Positions 22,065 through 31,857 of a stretch of DNA of 64,000 nt are shown here, in pieces. Below the pieces are notes generated by a model. The model made no database searches and was not told the DNA's origin. It saw only the letters and a program-made list of their open reading frames with translations. This stretch comes from Micractinium sp. NFX-FRZ. Taxonomy: Eukaryota; Chlorophyta; Trebouxiophyceae; Chlorellales; Chlorellaceae. Position numbers and translations under genes: made by a program. The stretch lies in contig JAPTJF010000035.1 in the NCBI GenBank assembly GCA_029339195.1, forward strand, positions 176,379-240,378, given 5' to 3'. Positions within the stretch are counted from its first letter, which is position 1. Each line of letters starts with the position of its first letter.

Positions 22065-23543
22065 CTATGGCTGCTCCGGTTGCGCCTGCTGCAGCCGCTG
22101 AACAAGTCGCTGCAGCTGCAGGAGTGGTGGCTCAAGTGCCTCTGCCTGGTGCTGCTGCAGAGGCGGCTGTTGCGGCTGCTGATGCAGCTGCTGCGTGGAA
22201 GGCTGCTGCTGCTGCTGAAGCGGTTGTACTGGCGGCAGGTGCTGCACCAGCAGCACCAGCTGAGCCAGCATACTTACAAGTGCGGAATATTGGACGGGCG
22301 TGTGCTGCTGCGCCGCCTGGTTGCCCAGAACTGCGTGCGCGCCGCACGGCGGCAGCGGCTGCCGTGGCCGAAGCGCCAGTGGGCGCAGCGCCTGGGCTGG
22401 CTCGGGCGTTGCAAGCAGCTCTGACATGCGCGTGCATGTGGCTGGCCTGCCACTGCTGAGCTGCACAACTGTGCCCTGCAAGTCTTGCAGTTGTTGCTTC
22501 AGCCGCGGCTGCAGGGGCGAGCCTGCCCTCTTCCCCGGGGTGCCTGCAGGGCACTGCTCAGCCTGTTTGACTGCAGTGAGAAGGAAGCTGCTCTGAACAC
22601 TCACTGCTGGCAGCAGCTCCTCCCTCTGTTGCTGTGCTTGCTGCTGCGCCTGCCACTCCTGCCGCTCCTGCTGCTGCCACCATGCCTGCTGTGCCTCCTT
22701 CGCCTGCCGTGCCTGCTGCCCCTCCTGGGACTGCTCGCTGTGCATGGCACCCTTGCTGTCTGGCCCGGGGCCCTTCTCCTTCTGCTGCTGCCGTTCCTGC
22801 TGCTGCTGTTTCTGCTGTTGTTGCTGCTGCTGCTGCTTCTGCAGCGGCAGTGCCTTCTTCCGCTGCCGGTGGAGCTGCCGCTGCCGCATGGCATGCTCCT
22901 GTAGCTGCTCACGGCAGCTGCGCTTGGTGCCCTCAAAGCGCGAGAGGGGGTGGAAGCCGCCGCACTGCAGGCGGTTGGGGGAGGTGTGCATGGGGCGGGG
23001 TGGCAACCAAGGCCAGGGAGCACACCGGTGCCCCACTAAAGCGGGTACATCTGGCCACACTGTGCCCCGTTGGTTCATATCCCGACCATACTCACAAGTC
23101 AACTCAGTAACCAATCATGAGGTGTGCTCACCTAGGAGTCCTCCCACCCTGCCACCCTGCCACCCCGCCCCCACCTGCTGGCAGAAGCGCTGCGCCACGC
23201 CCTCCCGCTCCACGACAGGAGCGGCAGCGTGCTCCTTGCAGACGCGGTAGCGCTGCAGGCAGATGGGCAGGCGTGCAATGGATCAGTGCAACACAGAGAA
23301 GATGAGGGGCGACGCACGAGTTGAAGTGCATGCAGCCCAACACCCTTCACTGCCCGCACCGCCTGCACTGGCGGCAGAGCGGCGGGCGGCGCGCACGGCG
23401 CCACTTCCAGTACTGAGCGGGGCGCTTGGGCGATCAGCACAGGGTCAGCGGCTCACCCTGTAGAATGTGCTGAGCGATGCTAGGTCGCAGTGGCATATGG
23501 AGCACCGCGGCGTGAAGGGCCGTCGCCCTGAGGCGGGCGACAT
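22065..23543 (-). CDS. SBP-box transcription factor 1
   Basis: A plant/green-algal DNA-binding transcription factor; the family binds GTAC cores. Three exons join in phase: 23457..23543 (29 aa), 23175..23252 (26 aa) and 22065..22964, giving 354 aa. An in-frame stop precedes the ATG, fixing the start. The SBP domain runs from residue 14 and uses all three exons. Zinc site 1 is CSICHC (C-x4-C spacing with an extra Cys) plus RVCKEH. Zinc site 2 is RFCQQ|C, GGFH and KRSC. The second intron splits the FCQQ|C motif. The basic tail KRSC..RQRQLHRQRKK can act as nuclear localisation signal. The rest is Gln/Ala-rich low complexity with a poly-Gln run, as in activation regions. It is paralogous to the genes at 29.3 and 35.5 kb, with identical intron positions and phases. 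A GTAC lies upstream at 23650. Confidence 0.9.
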
Positions 23544-24213
23544 CGGCAGGGCACCGGGCACTGGCAAGCCGGGAGGCAAGGCCTAATTCGCGGTTATGAT
23601 GCAGCCTCGAACAACATCGCCGAGGACAAAGGCCAGATTGGTTATTCCAGTACGTGGCGCCGGCGCCAGAAGAGCCACAGGGTGCCATGCAGGGCGCTAC
23701 CACCCCCTGTGCTCATGCCATGGCTCACACCACCCTTGAGCGTGTGCCCGGACTCCTCAGGACCTTTAACTTGAGTGAAGTTCCACTCAAGAGTGCTTGT
23801 CGCTGCGGGCAATGATTTGTGACCTTCCACAAACCAAAAGTGTTGCTGTTGACATCACTTCACTGCATGCAGCAGGGAGGTCGCCCCCTACCTGCATGCA
23901 TGCCAGGTGCCGCCGGCGCCATCCGCTGCGGATGCTGTTATGAGCCGGTCACTGTCAGGTAGCAGCTGCTTGGATGCAACGCTGGAAGCCGCCAGGCATA
24001 GAACCCAGCATCTCCAATATAATCAGCGTAGAAATATCCTGTCCTTTGCTGGCAGTGGTGAACTCATGGGGGCGGGGGCAGCCCGGCGCTAACCAGCGCT
24101 CATGTTTCGTACCACGAGGTCTATCCACCCCCAGTGCATGCTCCTCAGTTCTCGTAGCACCTCGGCCTTGAAACCCGCCTGCTCCTGCATGATTCCTGCT
24201 GTCTCTGCGCGCA

Positions 24214-24218
24214 TTACA
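24214..24218 (-). terminator. Poly(A) signal TGTAA (minus strand)
   Basis: TTACA on the plus strand lies 39 bases beyond the Nudix-PHPT stop codon, at the spacing expected of the green-algal TGTAA signal. Confidence 0.5.
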
Positions 24219-24223
24219 CACAG

Positions 24224-24225
<2 letters not shown>

Positions 24226-24255
<30 letters not shown>
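24226..24255. repeat. (CTG)n microsatellite directly after a stop codon
   Basis: About ten CTG triplets occupy the start of the 3' UTR of the Nudix-PHPT gene. On the mRNA they read as CAG repeats. Confidence 0.85.
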
Positions 24256-24256
<1 letters not shown>

Positions 24257-24258
<2 letters not shown>

Positions 24259-26131
24259 AGTAGCCGTCATAGGCCGCCGTCACCGTGTGGAAGGGCAGCC
24301 AGCGGCGCAGCAGGGCCGCCGTCACGTCGTGGGGCGCCTGGTTGAAGGCTGCAGAGTAACCGTACACCGCGGCCGCACGCTGCGCGGGGTAGTGCTCGAT
24401 GCGGCCGCCGCCTGCATCCAACAGGGCGGGCAAGCGGGCGGGTGGGCCAGCATGAGGATTCAGCAGAGGGGTGACTGGGTTCAGGGTTGGGAGATGCAAA
24501 AGTGGGATGGAGGGGCAGATGACACCTGGTGCTGGCAGGGATGCGGCGAGGCAGCCAGTCGGGCAGCCACAGCTGGGCACATGCGCACATGGCACGCATT
24601 GGAAGCCAGCTGTGGGGGCGCTCACATGCCGGCTCCCCTGCTCAGCACCCCTCTGACGACCCCTGGCCTGCCGCACTCATCCCGGGATTGCCCGCCCTGT
24701 CGGTGGCGGCATGTGCATGCCCAAAGGCAGGCCCTGGAGGCCCTCACCGACGGTGTCGAGGCGCAGCCCTGCATCTGGTGCCGCCGCCCGCACCTCTGCC
24801 GCTGCTGCCTGCAGCACGTGGTTGTGGTACGCTGCCCGGCTGTCCCCCCGCACCAGCAGCTTGCTGTGCAGGCCTGCAAGGGCGGAGGAGAGGGGAGCCT
24901 GTGTCGGGAGGGGCAAGCAGTGTTGGGAGGGGGCTCCCTCAGAGGGGGCAGGGTAGGGCAGGCAAGTGGATGGCAGCACACGTCGGCTGCAAGTGCATGA
25001 GGCGCACAATGTGTGGGAAGGCAGGCCCCAAGCACCCCCCCTGCCTCCCACCCTACCGCCCTGCCGCCCAACCACTGTCGTCCACGCCCCGCCCGGGCGG
25101 CGCCGGCTTGCCCGCCGCTGCCCCTGCACCTCTGCCCCATTCCGTGCCGCCCTGCGCACCATCTGCGGTGCTCAGACGTAGGAGGACGTATTTGAAGCTG
25201 CCCTCGTCGATGCCCACATCTGGCACCGCCGCCAGCGCCGCCAGCGCGTCTGCTGCCGTGCCCGGCCCCTCTTCGAGCGCGGCGGCAGTGCGAGCGGCGG
25301 CCAGCGCCTGGCGCTCTTGGAGCCAGGTGCCGATCAGGCGGTTGGCAAGCGCGTAGCACCCAGGGATGCGGAAGTGCGCGCCGCCGGTGGCGGCGGCGGC
25401 GGCGGCGCTGCGCTTGGCGCCGGGGGCGAGACCCACGCCGGTGGCGGCGGCCAGCCAGTCTGCGTGGAGCCAGCGTGCATCCTCCAGCTCAGCAGGGTCC
25501 ACCTGTCGAGGGGAAAGGGCAGGTTTGGAGGGAGGGGGAGGGATGTGAGGAGGAGGCAACGGTGAGGGTGGGACCAGCGTGCAGTTGCCCACCCCAGTTC
25601 AGCGGGTCCACCTGGAGAGGGGGGCAGGGCAGGCCAGAGGATGGGGGAGGGCTTGTGAGGAGGATGCAGGAGTGGGGTTGGAACCAAATAGCATCATCTA
25701 GCTTGGCGGGTTCCAACAGAGGGAAGCAGGTTGAAGGGAGAGAGGGGGGAGGAGAGGTTGGAAGGGAGGGGAGAGGGGGAGGAGGATGTGAGGAGGAGGC
25801 CCGAGGTGGGGGTGGAACCAGCGTGCGCCATCAAGAACTGCAGGTTCCACCTTGTTGGGGAAGGCAGGTGAAGGGGAGGGTAGGGGAGGGTGGGGGGAGG
25901 GCAATGCAGGGTGGTGAGGAGACCAGCAGGCAAGACGGGAGGCAGGTGCCGCCCATTCACCCGCCTCCCCACCGCCACCCCCGGCCCGCCCCACCTGAAC
26001 CTCCGGCAGCTGGGGCAGCAGGTAACGCTCCGCCTCTGCCGGCTTGAGGCCCACATCCAACGCCGCCACCACCGCCGGCCCCTGCAGCAGCGCCAGCCCC
26101 CGCGCGGGCGGCGCCTGCTGCCTGCCGCTGC

Positions 26132-26165
<34 letters not shown>

Positions 26166-27808
26166 AGGGATGGCTCCCTTGCTTGCGGCCGGAGCTGCCT
26201 CTGCTGAGAAGCCGATCATGAGGGAGGCGGGGAAGGGCCAGGGCTGGCTGGCGTGGTAGCGCACGCTGCCCAAGTCGACGTGCACGCCTGTGCGGGAGGG
26301 CAGAGCAGGGGGTGAGCGGGGGAGCGAGGGCACTTGAGCGTCTGATGGGCAATGGGCGGGTGAGCGGGCTACCGTGAAGGCGGGTCGGGAAGGGGGGCCA
26401 AGAGGCAGGCAGGCAAGTAAGCAGGCGGGCGTGGAGGTGGGGAGGCGGGACAGGCAGACAGGCGGGTCAGCAAATGGGTCGGCCATAAAGTGCAGTGCTT
26501 CAAGTGTTAGCCCATGTGAGTGTTTGGGCATTCATGCTGGGAGCTCCTCATGCTGGGAGCTTGCTCCCCAAATGGACCACCGTTACGTGCAAGGTCAGGC
26601 CTGCCCACCTGACTCCTCCACCACCTCGCGGGCAACCGCCTGCTCGAGTGTCTCCCCAAGCTCAGCAAAACCTGGGATGCGGGGATGGCAGGGGGTGGTG
26701 TGAGCAGTGAGGAAGCGGGATGGCAGGGAGTGGTATGGGCAGTGAAGACCGGCTGAAGAGAGCTGTGTGGATGCATATGTGACGGCATGTGGGCAGCCAC
26801 GCAGGCAGGCGGCAGCAGCAGGCACGGCAGGCACAGCAGGAACAGCTGCAGAAGGGAGGGCGCACCTGCCAGGCACGAGTAGCGGCCCTCGGCCCAGGAA
26901 GCCTTGCGCCCCAGCAGCACCCAGTCGCCACAGCTGCGGGGTGGTGGGGAGGCACGACGGCTCAGCCACAGCTGGGCATAGGCGTGACATAAGAACAAAA
27001 CAGCAGCATTGGAGGCATCTCTGCTCACTGACTGAGAGCGCCATGGCATGAGAAAGGAGGAAACAGCGGAGCGGCAGCGCCTCCCGCAGCACAGCGCAGC
27101 GCAGCACGGCATAGCGCAGCACGCCACTCACCCCACGGTGCAAATGATGGCGGGATCCACGCGTGGGTACACAGAGCGCGGGCGCCGGCCGCCCGGGGGT
27201 GCGATTGGCGTGCGGGAGTGGCCGCCGCTCGAGACGAGCTGCACAGCGGGGTGGCCAGGTGGGGCGAGGTGGGGCGTGCAAGTGCCACCGTTGGGGCACA
27301 GCCAGAGGTGGGCTGCAAACGCACGCACACACACACGCAACTCGCATACACATGGAAACCCGCCCGCCAGCATGCCCAACCACTCACTGTGGGAGCGCCT
27401 GTTCTGCTGCAGAAGGCTGCGCTGGCGTGCCACTGCACCAGCCCCGCGGCCAGCGCCGCCACGGCAGCGTCCGGCCCCGTCATTCCCTGCCCTCCATTCC
27501 GCACATCCACCCAGCATGCACCCGCAGCAGGGGCCGTGGCTGCCGTGCCCGCTGCTTCCTGGCTGTCGGTCGGCGGCAGGAGGGGCAGCAGGTGTGCTGG
27601 CGCCTGCGCAGCAAAGACGGCGTCCTCCTGGCTATCCAGACCTAGGAACAGGAACTCGGGTGCTGCCTCGCCCTCCTGCTCTGCCTGCAGCTGCCGTGGG
27701 CTGGCTGTCAACGGCAGCCACTGCGGAGCTCCGCCTTCGGGAGCCTCCGTCCCAGGCTGAGCAAAGCTGTGGGGCTGCAGTGACAGGCTTGTGCCGCTGA
27801 CGCCACGC

Positions 27809-27840
<32 letters not shown>

Positions 27841-28293
27841 GGGTGTGGGTGTCACCAGCAGCCGCCCACGGTTCAGCAGGAGCACGCGGGTGCTGTCAGC
27901 TGCTAGCAGCTGCTGCAGCTGCTGATCCTGCTTGCGAAGAGCTCCAGCACGGTTCAGGGGCAGGTCTGCAAAGTGAGGCGCCTCAAAGGGCTGCCAGCCT
28001 GCGCCGCCCGGCGGCACGGGTGAAGGTGTGGCAGTGCCGGTGACAGCGGGGCTGGCCCCACTGGTGGCCGTGCCAGCAGAGCTGCTGCTGCGCTGCCCAG
28101 CAGATGCTGCAGCTCTCAGAGAGCGGGCAGTTGCTGGCCGCCGCTGCTGGTGCTGCAGTGATGTTGCTGGTGTGCTTCGAGCGCCGGCGAGCGCCGCGGC
28201 CTGCCGCCAACGCACCACCACCAGCGGCAGCCGAGGCAGCGGGGCGGCCAGCCTGCATCGAGGCGATCGGGGCACCGCGTCAAGATGGCACAT
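24257..28293 (-). CDS. Nudix NADH pyrophosphatase fused to a PHPT/Janus phosphohistidine phosphatase
   Basis: Eight exons join in phase: 27388..28293, 27132..27238, 26866..26933, 26609..26671, 25995..26287, 25160..25502, 24748..24873 and 24257..24411, giving 686 aa. The N-terminus (to ~70) is Arg/Ala/Ser-rich, like an organellar transit peptide. Residues ~105-300 match the N-terminal NudC/NUDT12-19 domain (FADLPLNRAG). SVYPRVDPAIICTV leads to a full Nudix box at about 361-383: it starts GFAELGE and ends REVVEESG. SQPWPFPASLMIGF near 395-408 is the NAD(H)-specific motif. From ~572 a second enzyme follows: VPDVGIDEGSFKYVLLRL, AAYHNHV with the catalytic-type His at ~610, GGGRIEH, VYGYSAAF and a DGY end, all hallmarks of PHPT1/Janus-A. 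Every junction across the fusion is in phase. The zinc ribbon has lost most Cys ligands. Poly-Ala and poly-Ser tracts interrupt both linkers. Confidence 0.87.
25479..25860 (-). repeat. Four degenerate copies of an intron-3'/exon-5' junction
   Basis: The acceptor and first codons of exon 6 (VDPAELEDARW, about 25470-25502) recur in the upstream intron near 25589-25612, 25695-25725 and 25828-25853. They are separated by purine-rich GGGAGGGG spacers of about 105-130 bases. Translated in register, the copies still read like EPAKLDDAIW and EPAVLDGARWFHP. Confidence 0.85.
26129..26165. repeat. (CTG)n microsatellite encoding poly-Ser
   Basis: Twelve or so triplets within exon 5 of the Nudix-PHPT gene encode a serine run just after the SQPWP region. 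A similar triplet run near 27815-27840 encodes poly-Ala in exon 1. Confidence 0.8.
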
Positions 28294-29314
28294 TCGCGCC
28301 GCTACTTGCAGCACTTGAAACGCAAAGAGAAGCCCCGCCCGACCTCACGACATAGCACTTGGTCCATACCTCCTGCCGGCCACAGAGGCTCTGCAAGTCG
28401 CCATCATGATCGCTCGTTGTGCCATCGCCGTGGGTGGCATTTCGCCTGTGACATCCTCGCGTGCCATGTCACTGCCACCGCCACCGCCCCTCCTCCTGCA
28501 CTTCCCTTTCTGCCCACCGCCCAAATGTTCCCAGCACAGCTGTTGTTTCCGTGAAGTTTCTGATGCAACCATGGTCTCAAACGATGAAGATATATGTACT
28601 TAACAATGTCTGGGCAGAGCATGCATGAGCGGGCCCCACAAGCACTGCATGAGCGGGCAACGCATATCTACATGACTTGTAAACCATGTGCCACCACCTT
28701 CCATCAGGCTCCATGCCAGGAGGCAGCTGGTTCTTCCTTGCAGCCCCCAATCATGCGCCCGTTGGTGTCCTATGGGGTATGTGGTCAGGACGTTGATGTG
28801 ATTTCCGTCCCGCCACCGCGCTTGAACACTCCATGCAAGCAGGGGCCCGCTGCCTCTCAAGCGGTGCTGCTCCGTTGGCCTCCCTCGCATGAGGATGCCG
28901 TCTCTTGCTACTGCTGTTGGCACATTATTAATAGAGGTGTGTGAAACTGACCAAAGTTTCACGGAATGCTACCTCAGGACTTCACACCGTCGGTGGCAGC
29001 GGCACCGCTGCTGCAGCGAGCTAGCTGAAGCTGTGGCTGGCGGCCGCTGCCCTGCTTACAGCAGCAAGGCGATGTGATTCATTGCTGGAAATACTCGTGT
29101 ATATAAGATGTATACACTTGTGGCTGCTGCACATGTAGGTAAGGGTCCCCACAAAGGCCAAGGAGTCCAGCGCCACCCCAGGGAACCAACCGGTGGTACC
29201 AGGGAACTCTCCTTGTGCGACGTGTTAGCTTTCGCACGTGCGCCTCACTGGGCTGTCCGAGAGCGTACTCTTTCTGGCAGCTCTCGCAACCACATTTCCA
29301 TCAACCTGCTCAAC
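28294..29314. promoter_or_regulatory. Divergent intergenic region between Nudix-PHPT and SBP gene 2
   Basis: About 1 kb separates the two start codons. I see no coding exon. The segment has a direct repeat of TGCATGAGCGGGC (about 28622 and 28648). GTAC cores at 29196-29199 and 29265-29268 lie close to the SBP gene 2 start; GTAC is the binding core of SBP factors. Confidence 0.45.
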
Positions 29315-31339
29315 ATGCGTTCAACGGCCACCGGGCAAGTGACACCGGCTCGAGGGCGCACCTCCTCCCGAGCCCAGCCACTATGCTCTGTGTGTGGCTG
29401 CGACGTGTCACAGCTCAGCGTGTTCTACAAGGCGAGTCTCAAACCCCTTGCTAATCGCACGAGCGTGCCGCCCTCCTGCTGCTGGCGGGGAGAGGCCGAC
29501 CGTGCCTGCGCCCCACGGTGCCCGCTCGGCCCCTCCGCAACGAGCCGGCCGGTGCTGCATGCAAGCGCGTGGGGTTGCGCAGGCATGGTGCTATGCCACA
29601 CACCCTGAGGAGGTTCAACCCTACATTTCTGGCTCACACGGATATACTATGCTCTCTCCTGCCTGCAGCGCTACCGTGTGTGCAAGGAGCACGCTGTCAC
29701 TCCGGTCGTGGAGCGGGAGGGCGTGGCGCAGCGCTTCTGCCAGCAGGTGGGGGCAGGGTGTAGAAGAAATGCATGGATGCAGGGGGATTCTTGGCTGGCT
29801 GGATTGCGGGGCGGAGAAGCAGCCAGCAGGGAGGCAGTGCACGGGCGGCACCCAGCTGCCAGGGTGGGATGGCATGTGGGAGGGTTGCCCGTGCCGGCAG
29901 GCGGGGCTGATGTGCCCATGCTGTCTGGGTAGGCAGGCTTACTGGCTGTGCCCACTTGCGGGTCGCACCCCTGGGGCAGACCACGGCTGGCAGCGCCCCT
30001 GCCCTGCGCCATGCCCACCCACGCCCCTGCGCGCCCCTCCCCTGCCGGCCTTCAGTGCGGAAGCTTCCACCCCCTGGACCGCTTTTCGGGCAGCAACCGC
30101 AGCTGCCGGGAGCAGTTGCAAGACCATGCCCAGCGGCAACGCAAGCGGCAGAAGCAGAAGCGGCAGCAGCGGCAGCAGCAGTGGCTGAGGGTGCGGCAGC
30201 AGGAGCGGCCACAGCAGCAGCGGTGGCAGCCAGGGCGAAGTAGTGAGCAGGAACTGCGGTACCGCTCTAGCAGCACGCCCAGCAGGAGTGAGGGCGCTCC
30301 GCGCATCAGGCATGCAGGAGATTCCGGTGCCACTGCTGACGCGGGCGAGGAGGAGTGGGCCTGGCAGGTGCTTAAAGACCTGGCAGACAGCGGGACCAGC
30401 CAGCCGCCGCCGCAGCAGCAGCAGCAGCCAGCTCATCCGCAGCAAGGGCAGCCATCTCTGCTGCCGGCACACACGCAGGAGCAGCAGCAGCTGCCGCCGC
30501 CGCCGCCGCAGCAGGGCGCAGGGGATCTGCCAGGTGTGACAGATCTTGTGGAGTGGCTGGCGCGCAAGGCAGGCCTGCAGGTGCAGGGGGCGCAGCAGGC
30601 GCAGCAGGCGCAGCAGGAGCGGCAGCAACTGAGCGTGCACTCCAGCGTCTTCCTATCCGCCGCTGCTGCGCCCGCCAACCTGGCCGGGCAGCGCTCGACT
30701 GGCAGCACAGGCCCGGGCTTGCCGGGACAGGAGGTGGGCACGGCCCCTCGCCTGCTGCAGGCGAAACGGAAGCGCGAAGACTCGACCCAGCTGCGCAGCA
30801 CGCACAGCGCGCACAGCAGCGACACGCAACCACGGGTGCACCTTGCAGCACTGGTGCCAGCCCACACACTGCAGCCTGACAGTTGGCAGCAGCCGTCGGC
30901 AGCGCAGCGCGGTGGCTGCGAGGCAGCTGCGAGCAGCCAGGCGACGCAGCAGAGCAATCCCCCGCGGGCACCGGTGCTGCTGCCCACGCTGGTGCAGGTG
31001 GTGCGGGGGTTGCTGCACTACCAGCCGCAGCTGGCGGCCACAGTCCAGGCGACACTGCAGCAGATGCTGCACCAGGTTCAGCAGCTGGGCGTGAAGCAGA
31101 TCGCTCAGATGGTGCAGCATCAGAAAGCCCCGGTATCATCCGAGCGCAAGGCACAGCACCAGCTTCTTCCGCCAGCGCTGCCGCAAGAGCAGCCGACGTC
31201 GCCACAGCTGGCATTGGTGCCGCCACGGCAGCCACAGCCGCAACAGCCGCCGCAGCAGCAGGCTCTGGGGATTCGGCCAGCCCCGCGGCGCCTGGCCAGC
31301 ATGCAGCCAGCATGCGCAGATCGTGACATCCGGTTGTGA
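29315..31339 (+). CDS. SBP-box transcription factor 2
   Basis: A paralogue of the SBP factors at 22.1 and 35.5 kb. Three exons join in phase: 29315..29431 (39 aa), 29669..29746 (26 aa) and 30056..31339, giving 492 aa. The SBP domain shows CSVCGCDVSQLSVFYK, RYRVCKEH, QRFCQQ|C, GSFHPLDRF and RSC, so all eight zinc ligands are present, with an additional Cys inside the first C-x4-C. The tail QRQRKRQKQKRQQR is strongly basic, a likely nuclear localisation signal. The remainder is Gln/Ala-rich; WLARKAGLQVQ and VQVVRGLLHYQPQL are shared with SBP factor 3. The first intron starts AAG|GCGAGT where both paralogues have AGG|GTGAG, so it is a GC-AG intron or a damaged donor. A TGTAA signal follows at 31473. 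Confidence 0.88.
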
Positions 31340-31857
31340 CAGCAATGTGTCGGCCGACAGTGGCAGCTTGACAGCGACACAGCAGGCAGGGCCCATGCCA
31401 GCTCAGTCGCTATCCCGCTGCTGTTATTATTGTGCGAGACCCTGTCAGTTTCATGTGCAACACCTGTGCTGCTGTAATGGAACCGGTTGGGCGAAACACA
31501 AGTGCATCGACGGCGTCGCCGGCTCATGCATCAGGCATGCCGCCGTGCCACCACTGCCGCTGCTGCATCAAAGCCACGCCTGCTGCCGGCTCCAGCCGCT
31601 GGCCCCCCCTTGCACACTCCGCAGCAGGCATCCCCACGTCCAAAGAGATCAGCGCTGGCCGCGGACGTGCACAGAATGTGGCAGGCATACGAAGCACTGC
31701 ATCCTGTACTGCCTGAGGTACTACTACCAGGCATCCGGTTAGGTAACCGGCACGCCCATGGGGGGTAGCTTGTGCCGTATCAAAGCTCCCTGGCGCTGAT
31801 CCAGAGCGATCTGCACCCACCTTCCTCCAGCAGCACCTCGATCGCGCGATCGGCACG
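31340..31857. other. Intergenic between SBP gene 2 and the SDR gene
   Basis: This is the 3' UTR of SBP gene 2, with TGTAA at 31473-31477, and the promoter of the short-chain dehydrogenase. A TCGATCGCGCGATCG palindrome-like stretch sits just before the SDR start codon (about 31839-31854). No further gene is supported. Confidence 0.5.
31473..31477 (+). terminator. Poly(A) signal TGTAA
   Basis: It lies 134 bases after the SBP gene 2 stop codon, in the form typical of green algae. Confidence 0.45.

Larger units (their letters stand above)
23544..24256. other. Intergenic between SBP gene 1 and the Nudix-PHPT gene
   Basis: This is the promoter side of SBP gene 1 and the 3' UTR of the Nudix-PHPT gene. 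It contains a GTAC core at 23650-23653. A TGTAA poly(A) signal for the Nudix gene sits at 24214-24218 (as TTACA), and a (CTG)n run abuts its stop codon. Confidence 0.5.

Noticed and set aside
24226..24255. Triplet repeat runs considered as CRISPR-like or satellite arrays
   Set aside because: They are simple trinucleotide microsatellites without spacers, common in GC-rich algal genes.
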